Shown here: positions 10,701-24,400 of the stretch, in pieces
Layout of the letters: every line of letters begins with the position of its first letter
Numbering within the stretch: position 1 is the first letter of the stretch
Assembly (NCBI GenBank): GCA_030141605.1
Contig: JAQGDQ010000601.1
Coordinates: forward strand, 62,001-126,000
Direction: 5' to 3'
Source of the DNA: Tubiluchus corallicola
Lineage: Eukaryota > Priapulida > Priapulimorpha > Priapulimorphida > Tubiluchidae
DNA length: 64,000 nt
The notes under the pieces: generated by a model
The model's database searches: none
What the model was told of the DNA's origin: nothing
The model's input: the letters and a program-made list of their open reading frames with translations, nothing else
Position numbers and translations under genes: made by a program

Positions 10701-13700
10701 CAATAAAATGAAATCTTGTGCACACTTCTGAAACACATCTTCATTTCAGAGAGACAAAATTGCTTGCAAGTAAACTTAGTCAACAACATTTTAATACGGA
10801 ATCTTTTAGTAATTTCTGTATGAGAATACAACAATGTGATGTTATTTATCACTGCAACAGTGAGGTGATGATATCACAAAATTTAAATCAATAAAATGAT
10901 GATTTGACGGCATCAGTGGTGCTTGTTCTTATCAGAAAATAAACTTTATCTTCTTAAAATGAAAACAGACAGTTCAGTCTATAGTGCAGTAATGCATAAT
11001 GAAATATTTAATGTTGTCAAATTTGTGCAAAATACTTAAAGTATTATACTTAGGTACATTCAAGACATTCCAGCATCTTTAGGATGGCTAGTATAGTAAT
11101 TACAGGTGACAGTAATTACAATAATAACAAATGCAGAAATAATGTGCTCTCTCAGCTTTTTGATTTACGAAGACCAACATGATATCAAATATACTCTTGC
11201 CATATACTTAACACACTATCAGACGGTATTACTAATTAATCCTCCTAATTAACATGGATTAATGACTAATAAAAAAAACTTATGCAAGATAAAGTTTTTT
11301 GCTTAAGTTACCAAATGGAAAGAATAATCTGCACAGTGTTTGAAATAACCACGCCTTCTTATTCAGCTGCAGTACCGCATCCAGGCAGTTAACAAGGTGG
11401 TACACCGAAGCAGGAACTCCAGAAAGAGTTAAGGACGGGATGCGAGCGCTCAATAGACACAACGTCAACTCATTAGCCAAATAAGAGACTATCTATAAAA
11501 ACATGCAAATTACATTTACCTGACACTTAAGTTGCCAGATGTAGTTAAAATACATAATAATCATATTAAATGAAGTCTTAATAATTTTTCCATTTATACA
11601 GCAATCAGATCAGTGGCGGCTCGTGTATAGGCATTGTGGAACTGCAGTACACCTTATTATCACTCAATATTATTGATAACATTCAATATAATAAGTCTTT
11701 TTAATTTAGTTCTTTCTTTATACTTGTACCGAACCACAGCATGTGGGGGTAGTTCTGTTTGCTTTACAGCCCAGCACAATGGTGTGTTTGGCTGTTGTGG
11801 GCATGGGGCCATGTGCACATGTTTGAGATAACATGCTGTACTCTGCACTGCTAAAGTCTGCTGCTAGGTAGAGAAAGTACTGTTGCTCACACAGTTTGTT
11901 GTCAGTTGTCACATGCTTAAAAACTGTATACTCTTGAACTGGCATATTCTTGTACTGCGGCAATTTAGGCTATTCGTAAGCAAAAAATTTTTTGGTTTAG
12001 GACTTTACCAAGTTGATGCATAAATTTTCATACATTTGTTTGTTTAAAATTACAACATTAAAATTGCATATGTTTGTTTTGTTTCACACCTTATTAAAAC
12101 AATGGCTAAAAATTTTCTTAAGCAGCACCCCACTAATTTTAATTATGAACCGCCACTGAATCACATGCTCACAAATGGCAAATGATAAAAAAAAATTACA
12201 TACGAGCAGTGAATGTTTCTACAGTTCCAGTACTCTTTATTAAACATAAATTAAATTTCTTATTCCTCCAATAAAGCATAAAAGACAAATTTCATGATTT
12301 AATTAAAGAATTGACCGAATTTTTAAGGGAATACAACAACTGTGGTACGACGAACCAACACTGCAATGCTCATAGAGATAATTTTCAAGCAAGTAGGATT
12401 AGTAGCATAGCTAGCAGCAACTTTTCAGAGAGCGGCACTTCTATCAAGTGAGCCGAAAAAGTTGATTCTCTCAAAACAGTAAAAATGCCTTTAATTGCCA
12501 CCCGACACAATATAATTTTGTACAAAAACGATGCTTACAGCACCTTCTGCCAAAAGCGTGCGAACGAGGAACCTGATAATTAATAAATTTAATATTTTTT
12601 ACAATGTTTACATAGTTTTCGTTGTTTTCAGAATTTCTGTACAGTACATGTCTTGATTTAACTGTGAAATACATTTGTAATTGCACTCTTTACTGTATGA
12701 ACATTTGAAGAAGGCTCTGAGTGGGCCTATCTTAGTTTTGCGTGGAAAATTAAATTTATTTCTTTGCGAGCAATTTCAGTAGTATTTTATCAAATTACAA
12801 CAACATTTTTCACAACTGCCGTAAAACCCCATCCAAGGATGTTGCAACGTTGCATTTCTTAAAGAGGATGGCAAACTCAAGTGCCGCGCCGAGCACCACA
12901 AGTTCTAGCTAAGGCCACTGAGTAGGTTACAGTACAAACAGCATTTAAGCAGTTTAGAGTAACATGAATGTCATCATATAACTGGGTGAGAGTAGCAAAT
13001 AAACCTTACAATTGAGTTTTGTTCAAAATTGTTCTGTTGTTGTTGTCAAGTATTTAACTAATGACCTATAGATCAACAATTAAATTCTATCTTTCAAAAA
13101 ATCCTTTATGTGGTTTCTAATGCATTTATACAAATAAAACCTAATGGTTACCATTTTGTCTGAAGCATTTTGAGGAAGATTTCGACTAGCTTTCAGGGTT
13201 TTGTACAACTGCTCAGCAGGATGTGTTGCCATGGTTACTGGTAAACATGTGCCCCATATGTGGTCAATGTATCTTAGAAGTGGCATATTATCGATCACGA
13301 ATGGCTCCCAAAGTAACTTGTTTGACAGTAGCAAATCTCTGCACATTTCAAGATTATCTACACAAAAAAGCAAAGTAGGCAGTAATTCAACAAGTGCACC
13401 TCTTACTTACAAAAGGAAATCTGTAAAGGTACGTATTTTCTAATGTAAGTAATGGATGTTATGAATTTTTACGTAAGCAATGGATGAGAATAAAAAAAAA
13501 TGGCAGCAAAACTGATTTAACCTCACCTTTATGAATCGCCACATCAGGAAGAAAATCTAGACATTCTAGCTTGCGAAGAAATTCATTGGGAAGACAGTTC
13601 AGCTTTACCAAACACTTTGCTAATATTTCCTCCACGACAACAGAAAGTTGGTAGACCTAAAAGCAAACAAACAAATGACAATGTTATCTATAGACTTCTA

Positions 13701-15439
13701 CTTAACAACTTATAGTGCAGTGAAGTCAAGTTATAGTTCGGCAATGCAAATGCGTACAATGACTAAAAATGAAATGAATGAAAATCAATGAACAGTGCAT
13801 GTAACTGTGTTACAACGAAGGCTTTAATTATCATTAGAATATCATTATCGCTAATAATGCCTCTTAAGGCGCTCCATGACACAGCTATTTCGAACTACCT
13901 ATCAAACATCGTGTTGTAGTTTTTCTGGAACTGTCCAAATTTACTTTGATGGAACAATTCCGTGAGTAATGTGGGAATCGAGAAAAAAGTAGTGTAGTTG
14001 TATTTTACTGTATTGTATATAAATTTGTATTATTATGTTGCCTGTAACTTGTCTTCCATCATCAATAAACTATTATTACTGCTCATAATTTTCACTAATA
14101 AAATTGGTCGTCCAACCTTCAGATTTTCCTGAGTTTCTGTAATACTGATAACTTCAGGAAATTTCCCAGCTTGTCGACACTCTGCTATGTACCGCAAAGC
14201 ATACAGCGTTGACTTCTCCATCTCCCCTGCTCTCCACAAGATATGTGCTGCCACCTTCAGTGAGGTTGCATCAACTCTTTTGGTCAATGCCGCTGCAGCT
14301 TCAGCTGGTTTGTGCAGGGCAAGAAAACTAAAATTAAAAAAATAGTACAACTTTAACTCTGAGACAGATAGATAGAGAAGATAATTTTGCAGCAAAATTA
14401 TTACTAAACTTTCGAAATAATGCGAACATTTGCCAGTATCTTATTCACTCTAATGCAAAATACACAAATGGTTTTGTTAAACTGCACAATTTGAAACTGC
14501 AGGATTATTTACTGACACAATAAACGAATGTCTTACCATCTTATTCCGAAATTTATTTACATTTACAACTATTGGGATTCACAAATTAAGAAAAATTAAA
14601 TTTATATATATAAATTTAATTTTTCTTAATTTGTGAATATATATATATATATATAAATATAAAACTTACACTTTGCATTTGCAATATAAATTATAAATAA
14701 GTAAATTACATGGTTGTCAAGGGTATCAAAAACGTCTAGTCTTATTTTCAGGTCGCACCTTTCACACAATAGATAAAAAACAGTGTGGAAATGGATTACT
14801 ATACTTTTCTAAAACTAAGAAGAATTCTTTTTTACTACCTGGCTGCAACACAGAACCCCATAGCCCAGTTGACATCAGCAAAGTTAACCAATTAAACTCA
14901 AACCAAAGCTAAGTGCAACAACCAATAGAATATTACCATTTAGCCGCTAATTCGTAGTTACCATCTTTGCTTAACTGATCAGCCCAGCCAGCATAAGCAG
15001 TCTCTAACAGAGGATCATAAGGGGAAAGTCGGATTTTTGCCAACACGGCTGCTTCCCTATAAGTAGTAAGGTCACACATTCAAAGTAAGGCCAGGAAAAG
15101 TATTCATATTACAATAAAGTCTCTTAATAAAATTTGAAAACTATAAAAGCCATGTTCTAAGATACCACATGGTGTACCCCATTTGCTTGAAAAAAATACT
15201 TATTTTTAAATTTAAATTTTTAATGTTTAAAACTTAGCGACAATATGGATGCACCCATACACTGGTTAGTAAGCAAAAAAGTAGCAAGCAAGCAGTAACC
15301 ATTGTTGCAATGAACAATAGTTTGTTTGTTACAAAAATTATTCAAAGGGAATACTGATTTTGAAATTTGTCTTTTAGCCTTCAGGGCATCAGCACTAATA
15401 CAATCCAAGAGAATACTGCACACACACACACACGCACGC

Positions 15440-15471
<32 letters not shown>

Positions 15472-18400
15472 GCACGCACACACGCACGCACACACACACA
15501 CACACACACACAGCAAACAAAAAAAACTAAACGACAAGGAAAAAAATGGGTTATGACCCAGAGATATCCGTATGGATGTCACGGAGTTCGAAGCTAAACT
15601 ACAATCACTAAGACAATGATTCCTAATGACCAAGCGACATCCGTACGATCCGTACAACACAGGGATATCGTAAGCATCATTTGCTAGTTAACGTCACGGA
15701 GTTCGAAGATAAACTACGACCATTCCCTACCTAAGACAATGACTTCTTACGACCCGGAGATATCCGTATGATCTGGCGTATGACACGGGGATATTGTAAG
15801 CATCATTTGCTCGTTAACATCATGGAGTTTGAAATTAAACTACAATCATTCCCTACCTAAGACAGTAATTCCTAACGACCCGAGGATATCCGTACGATCT
15901 GGCGTGTGACATGGGGATATCATAAGCATCACTTGCTCGTTAACATCACGGAGTTCGAGACTAAACTATGACCATTCCCTACTTGAGACTGATTCTTAAC
16001 ATCAAAGCCCACCCATATTCTGTATCCAAGCAAAACTCCACTGTCAGTCCACACTAAATTCACTTTTTGTGAATCCTACTAGTTATCCGATTACTGCGAC
16101 ATCTCGCTTGTGTTTCCCTTTAAACAAATTTACGCTGCTCCATATAAATTCCACAACTTAAAAATTAATTTAAATTTGTACAAAATATACGTACTTGAAA
16201 AACCCATTGTTCAATAGCATATGTAAAGCCTCTTGGACTCGGTGACAAGCTAGCAGATACAATAAAGCTTTGTGATGTTGCTCCATAGTAATCAGCTGTT
16301 CTGCATAGGTTCTACAGACGCTCTCAAATACCTCGGACGACCCGTGTGGAATGAGAGAAACCAAGTAATCACTGAAAAAGCCTGTCTCAGATGCGATCTT
16401 CAGGGCACCACCAATGTTGCCTTTCCAGATCTCTAACCAGAGGAGATAATCAATGTTACCAGAAGCTTTATGGTGTTCACCTGGTGGTAATAACAAAAAC
16501 TATTTTAAGAAACAATATGACCTAATATTAGCAGAATGTACAATCAAATACACAGCTAAAAATTTAGGTACCGATACAGGCAGTTTAAATTAGTACTTTT
16601 CTGAATTGTAAAGTGTGTCAATTACACTGGCACCTAGATACTTGTAGAAATTTGTAACGACTCAAGTAGAAACATGCATGGCAAAATACATAAAGTAAAA
16701 AAGTCTTATAAAATAATTTTAAAAGATCTATAAGTGATTCACTCTTTACTACTATTTATACCAGTGTTTTCATCTAACTTAAAATATTTTTAATGCAAGA
16801 CAATCGACCGCTACAAATTACGTAGTTGCAGCAAGCGCATTGTCATACAATGCATGTAAGACAACCAGTGTATTTTATAGAACTTAGCAGATCTTTGCCG
16901 TCTACATCTGTCAAAGCAATATTCTGCTGTCTTGCAATCTAATACAGTGAAACTAATTTTAAATCGACAATTCCAACATCGAAAACCATACAGCTGAAAC
17001 ATATAGTTACATAATATTGATAGCACACTAATGTCTATCAGCAGAAATTTTCTGAAGATACTTTCTATAAAAAAGTAGAATAAATAAAAGAAGTCTGATG
17101 TTCCTTGTTAATGAAAAAAGTTGTAAGAATAGCACAAAAATTCATGAATACATACTATAGATGCATAGCACCATAAGGGCTCTTTTATCTTCAATAACAA
17201 TGTGAAATCTAGTAGTTCACCACGAATTACCTTCCAGTTTCAGCAATCTAAACACTGCTCTACGATCAGTAAACATTCCAGTGTGAAGAACATCATTGCT
17301 GTCATCAATCGCTTCGTTTTCTTTATTGCCTGCATTATGAAATCACAAGCAATAAGAAATGTGTAACAACTTACTACACATTTGGATACATATTTTGGAT
17401 ACACATTTGGATACATGGCAGATATTTTGAGAAAATAAAAACAAAAAACTGAAAAGGTTTCTGTCATGAATAACGGCTTACATGATTGCAAAAGTTAGAA
17501 AAAGTCCATTAGTGGCAAACCTTGTTAAAATAATGATATACCAGATCAGCCTCCTGACCAAGCTGATTTTGTTAGTATTTATAAAAAGACGGAATAAGCA
17601 GTAAAAAAGAAAGCACGGCTCTTGTTAATAAAACGGATGTATTTCAGCAATGTATAATTTAGTGTATAATAAGCAGCATTACATTTAAGGTTCATAAAAA
17701 GAAAAGCTGAAACTTAACTGATTTCATTACAACAATCTAGTACATCAAAATTTCAGTCATCCAGATCTTATTAATCTGGGAAACTGTACTCCAGCTAATT
17801 CAAGCAAAAATTTAATTGAGACCACAAACAATTAATGGAACACGGACAGGTATCTGAGTGACTGGAATCCCTACCTGATAATCGCCTACAACATGCTGAA
17901 CTTATGCTAGGATAAAACATGAATTTATTGCATTCATTTATTTGTTTTATTAGTAGATACTTGTCTCTGCATTTACTTATCAATTAACTTTCAACAACAT
18001 TAGCTGATCAATTTTTACTGAAAAATAATCAAAAGCAATTAATTAACTAGACTGGCACTGGAGTAGAGACCTCAGCCAAAGGCCGTACAATTCTAAATTG
18101 TCCGTCTGACTCTTTTCATGGAAAAATAAATGATAAACAGAGATAACCTGATGCCAGATCCATATCAAAATATAACGGGTTCTTACTTACTTTGTCCCCG
18201 AACTAAAATTTCCGGGAAACTGGCTAAGTAATTTTTACCTAATCCTGCTAGCTAACAGAAAACAAGTGGTGACGAAACCATAATCACCTTGGCAGAGGTG
18301 ACAAAGGATTCACAAAACAATAACTGAATTAGTCATGAGGTCACTGTCAGATATAAATAATTCCACTTTTACCATAAATGTAATCAGCCAGAGCAATGCA

Positions 18401-21400
18401 ATCGGCATAAGACTGAACCTTTCCTTGATTATCCCGTACATTAGAACAAGGAAACAGAGACTTGGCCTTCTTCTTCTTCCTTGCAAGAATGCCCACTCGG
18501 CTGTGAGGAGCACTTACTTCGTCAACGTCTAACGTTGACATTAAATTTCTGAGAATATGTGAAGTTGTCATGGTCATTCCTGTCTGATCACCTGGAAAGA
18601 AAGAAAAAAAGAATATGGCTTTTGCATTGCTTTTCTAGGAAAAGTAGGAACAGTTAATATGTATCAATTTCATACATACTAAAAATGAAAAATCTCTTCA
18701 AGTAATTTCTAAGTGCTTATGCAAGTACTGATTTAAAATAGACATTTAACAAATGCGAGCTTGCAAACCAAAATCATCCATAAGTCAGGAAAGTTAAAAC
18801 TACGTTATGATGCTTCAAAGTAGAATGTACCAAAAATCTGGTCGAATGTCAATTTGTTTTTTTTTATAAAAATAAACGCTAAATTTCTTGGACTTTAATA
18901 TTCTAGAACCAAATTGTCAGGAAAATGTTTAAAAATACAAAACATCTAATTTTACAACCCCATACTCACTTTTCTGTCTAGAAACTAGTACTGCAATTAA
19001 GAAAAATTTGCATTTTCAAACTCGGCGGTAGCTCATGGAAGCAATCATTTTGCTTCTGGTTTTTTCTGTTGTCAAGCCCAGATCTTCGTCAGAAAGAACC
19101 AGCTACTGTATTTAAACAGCAACCAAAATTTGTGTGGTTGATAAGTGTTTCTTAGAAACGTGACAAAAAACAATGGCAAACTGTAACAGCAAATTTCTCA
19201 ATGTTACGTCTTTCAGTGTGTAGCATGCACTGATCTTCACGAAATGCAGCTTCAGGATATGTGAATAACTAGAAAAGCTTAATTGCCCACATATGGGCAA
19301 TTTTGGTATGCAAGTACACATTTAACAATTTTTAAAATTGTACAGAAGACAAGCTAAATGAAATCATTGAGAGATAAGTGTATGGCCAAGTTTCCATTTT
19401 CCACCAACATTGTATTAGGTCTGTGTATAACAAACTACCACCATTAGTTTCTTGAAATGATAACTTCTACAGCTTGAAAAACATGACGAGTAAATGTTGA
19501 TTCTTTTACATCACAATTAATGATTAGTTGTATTCAATCTTTCAGATTCAATTTTAAAATTACTGGTTTAGTGCAATAATCACTATTTTATATTACTAAA
19601 CATTAGGGGTATATATAATTATTCAGTTTATGTTTAGTACAAATGAGTGTAAAATCTCTTGTGAATAGATCATTGACAAGACTGAAACGTATGTGGCCTG
19701 GCTACCATAATATTAATTATACATATTAAAGGAAAAGATGCCAAATTTTAAATTCATATTTCTGACAATTGATTAGCTTCAAGCCAACACCATCCTATAT
19801 AATTCTGTATAACACAACATGACTAAACTCGTAAGTGAAGCAGAATGCAGTTGAATTATACTGTACAAATATCCACGCAAAGAGTACATAAAAGACAAAA
19901 CAATTGTTGTAACATTTAAAAAAGCACGGAAATCCAAATCAAACTGACATTTGATTACTTTATCTATTCCAAACGAAATTTTGCACTCCAAATATAAGAT
20001 TGCATCAAAATACCTGCTGCAGTATTTACATGTTCATTAGGTTTAACGAACTCATCTTGCTTCTGTTCAGTCACCTGAATGTCTCCAGTGGCAAACAGAA
20101 CGTTATCCTCTTCATTCACAGCAGGTGGCGTGTCTTCTTTGTGAACCCCCTTACGTTTTGGCTTGCGCCTTTTCGGTTTTTCTGAAGGCCAACAACAAGT
20201 AGAGAATTCTAGTGTATATACATTTACTGTATGTAAGATGAATATACAAAACGCAAACATGGGGCTTTCAGTTTTGCATCTGTTGGTAAGTATTATCTTT
20301 TAAAAAGCAGACAGGACTTCAGAACTCACACAATTACATTGGTATTATAATTTTAAGTAGATTCTTCTACAGAGTTAACTATTTTGACAAAATGCTGCAT
20401 AGTCTATGTACAACTTTACAGAAAAACAAGAAATAGAAAACTGCAAAAATAGTAAGCTAACTACAATGTTATAAAAAAATCAGGCAATTTTACACTGAAC
20501 TCAGGTACTGCAAAATAATTACAGTAAGTGTTTGTTTAATTTTAAACCAGCAGCTACCTGTAGGTGGCAGAGTAAACTGTTGTTCATTTATCTGCCATGA
20601 TTGCAAGCTAAAGTCTTCTCCACCACTGTAAACCAGATCTTTAACAGTTGGACTCCATGCGACACAGAGCAGTTTGTCAGTGTGACCTCGATAATTAGCT
20701 ATAGGCACCCCAGTAATTGCATTCCACACCTAAAAGTAAAAATTAAATATATGTATTGTACAATACAGTCAAGATTCTGTACATTTGTTAAAGTTAAAAA
20801 GACAACTTTTCAGTCACAGCCTTACATTTGAGCATTTTAATATAATTTTCTGCTAACAGACAAAATCGGTTACAAAAATTTTATGCACTAACATATCACT
20901 TTTTGCAAGTACGAAGCACACACTGTTATTTAAATCAGTACAAACATTCAAGGTCACCTTATTTCATCAGAAAGTACAAAGTTCCCCTTGAATCAATGAG
21001 AGTCAGAACTTTCACAAGTCTATGTCCTTTAGTGAAACAAGTGTAAAAACGTTTCATCCTACTAATAGACATTTTTGCTCGCAACATATTCTATTCCAAG
21101 TAAGATGCTGAGAATCAAATTCAGGAGATAAAAGACTTTAGTAACAAAAAATCTCATTATTTAATAAAGCATAGATACTTAATACATACACACACGCACA
21201 CGCACACCCACACACACACACACACACTCACATACACAGACACACACACACACACACACACTCACATACACAGACACACACGCACACACACAGACACACA
21301 CACACACAGACACACATACTGAGATTTCAAAATTACAGCCAAAGTCTGCTTTGAGATATTAGACAAATAGAGAAAACTAATGGACAGTATATACAAAATT

Positions 21401-24400
21401 AAGGTAAACCATTCATTATGTTACCATTTTAATATTCACAAATTTCATACTTCTTTTTATGCTGTATAATTTACTTATACAGTGGTGACATATAAGCCTT
21501 AGTGCGTCATAATGATATTTTCTTTTTTATTACAGGTGAAATACTAGTCTGTTAAGGTTCAAATTTGAACACCTATTTAATACAGTTTTAGTTATTATTT
21601 GTATCTGTGTATTTAACAGGTGAGACCAAAATGAAGTTTACCTTTCTGTATATCTTTATCTAGCAAGATGTTGTTTTTCCTTAAAAGTTAAAACTACATT
21701 ATTGAAAATAATTTCTTCAAACTAAGAAACTATCACACTTTGATAGCATCTAAATTTTGAAAATTATGCATATATTATTCTCATCAATAAGTTTCATCCA
21801 TTTTGTCATTTTTGTGTTTTCTTTCTTTAAAGTATCTTTTTCGTGTTCATTCATGCCACTTATTAAATGAACACTGCATAACTTTTATTATAGTGTTGAC
21901 CTGATGTGTCTTCATGTGCTGATGATTTATAAATCTTGTATGTTACATATTGTTCTGTATGAACATGTACACATTGCCATTGTATATAATAAATCTAATC
22001 TAATCTAATCTAATCTAATCTAATCTAATCAAAACTTCAGAACTAGAAAAATGTTTACTACACTACTAACTTTTCGACTATTCAACTGCAACTACGTCCA
22101 GTACCTGAGCAGTGTGGTCAAATGATACGGAAGCTAGAAGTTCTTCGCACAGTGGACTCCAACTTAAAGAGGTTATTCTATTCTTGTGCCCCACTAGCTG
22201 AGTGTGGTTTTCGGTGACTAGTACTGGGCCTTCCACATGTGAACAGTTTTCCAAATTACCTATAAACAAAGAACATTACAAACAGAATATTATCATACAG
22301 CTGCAAAGATCCCTTAATTGATTAACTGATTAATAAACTGAAGAAAAAATAAAAGTCGCTGTAATTTCAAACAAATGCAAACAAAACTCACTTCTTTTTG
22401 GACTGCCATCAAAAACTTCCGTGGCCGGCAAAACATACAATAATTGGCTAAGAATAAGACAGCACTTCAATAATACAGAACTTAAAACTAAATTTCTTGT
22501 TGGCTTCTGTGCAGATCGATAAACTTTATCCATCTCCTTACACACACTTTGCAATAAACAGTGCTGTTTTTCTAGTAATGTTTACTTATACTGTTGTAAT
22601 AATAGCATCATAATACACAAATTAAGAAAAATTAAATTTATATATATATAAATAAAATTTTTCTTATATATATATATATATAAAAGGTATTATGCTGAAC
22701 ACATAATAGCATCATCGTCTGTACCAGCTACACATTGAACGCAACAAAAAAAGGAAAAACCTGCATTATCCAACATTTACGTGCAATACAATCCATGTAA
22801 GGTCTTACTATTTCTGAGACATTTTACATATGAAAATTGTGTAGAGGGCAGCATGGGTGAATTAGGTCTCATGAATCATACAGGGTTAATTTCATTAACA
22901 ACTTACCTAATACAGACGCCAGGTTGTAAACAATGACATCGTGTTCACAAGCCCCCGACGCCATGAAACAGGAATACTGTGACACGGCCATCGAGCACTG
23001 GGAAAATTCTGGATGCCAGGCGATGCAGTTGATCAGTTTCCGGTGACCTTGAACAGTGCACAGATGCTTCAAAGTGCAGGCTTGGTAGATATCAATGGAG
23101 CTGAAAAATAATGTAATGTAAACATTCGACAATGGGACATTAGCACGTGACAACAACAACGAATTAGAAAATTAGGATATTTTTCATTCTTCTGCTTCAA
23201 TTATTATGCTTATCAAATTAAATTATTAAACGTTAACATTTAGTTAATAAGACGCACGTCGTGCATTTACACCATACCACAAGCTACAAGTTTACAGCAG
23301 TGGTGCAGCAGGTCAGTATCGGGATACAATATGTGGCGGGATTTCACTTAGCTGAATGCAAGCTGGCTACCAAGATTTAGCTATTGATTCTTGGCGGATT
23401 TGAGCTGATGTGTAGCTAGACATACCTACAATGCATTGCAACATCAACCATTGCATAAGCTCATTACTAAACATGATATGCATCAGTATTTTTCTTAGCA
23501 CTTGCACAACTGTCGCAAGGCTTCTTTCTTTAACTCGTTCATTGCGCTGTAAGATGGAATCCACATACCCTATAGTACAGCCTACTCAATGTAGATGGTT
23601 ATGGTAAGATAGGAACCCAATCCCCTAAAAGGAAAAACTGAACTAAACCAGCAGTTCTCAGCCATGCATGGATGTATGTACAATCTTACAATCTCTTTCA
23701 ACAATCTGCAGCAGCTAAAGAGCAAACAGCTCATGTTGTCCATCTAAATGATTGACTTCAAATAAATTATATCTGATCTTTCCTTATTTTATCTTAACAA
23801 GATAAATTCCCACGGTTAGTATGGCACAGAAAATTGTCTAGAACAGGTTTTGAACCCAGCAGTCACCAGTCCAATCAATGACAAACGCGGTGTTACTTAA
23901 TTTCGGTTGCTAAGCATATATAGTACCTACTCGGCTATATATCTCTCTCCCAATGTTTTTAGTTATTTGAAACTTATTATAGCTTAGCACCTATGATAAA
24001 AAGTAAATCTTTCCAATGAACATCAATATACAACAGCAATATACTTTAAATTACATGTATTTATTATTACCGTTGCAACTTTGATAATAGTAATACAGTA
24101 GGCGCCGCTTAAAGGACTCAATCGCTTAACTGACTCAAAACCGCCTGGAAAGGGCCGCTTCTATTCAAATATACATAAATACTATCGGTAACTGACTCAC
24201 ATAACTCTGCATTATTAACTCAATATTTTTCCTTCACCTACTTAAAATAAGACTTTTGTATGTGCCCAAAGAGCCTTTTCTACATTTATGTCATCTTTAC
24301 TTCCCTTTTGTGCACTATATATACAGAAGCAATCATGTTAGCCACCATTTTTTTTGCAAGCAGGTACGTTTATCATGCGCTAATACACTAGCGTAGCGGC

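Noticed and set aside
15220-15660. Open frames across the CA-rich tract (both strands)
   Set aside because: They translate dinucleotide repeat (Cys/Val or His/Thr runs) and have no family resemblance or splice support.
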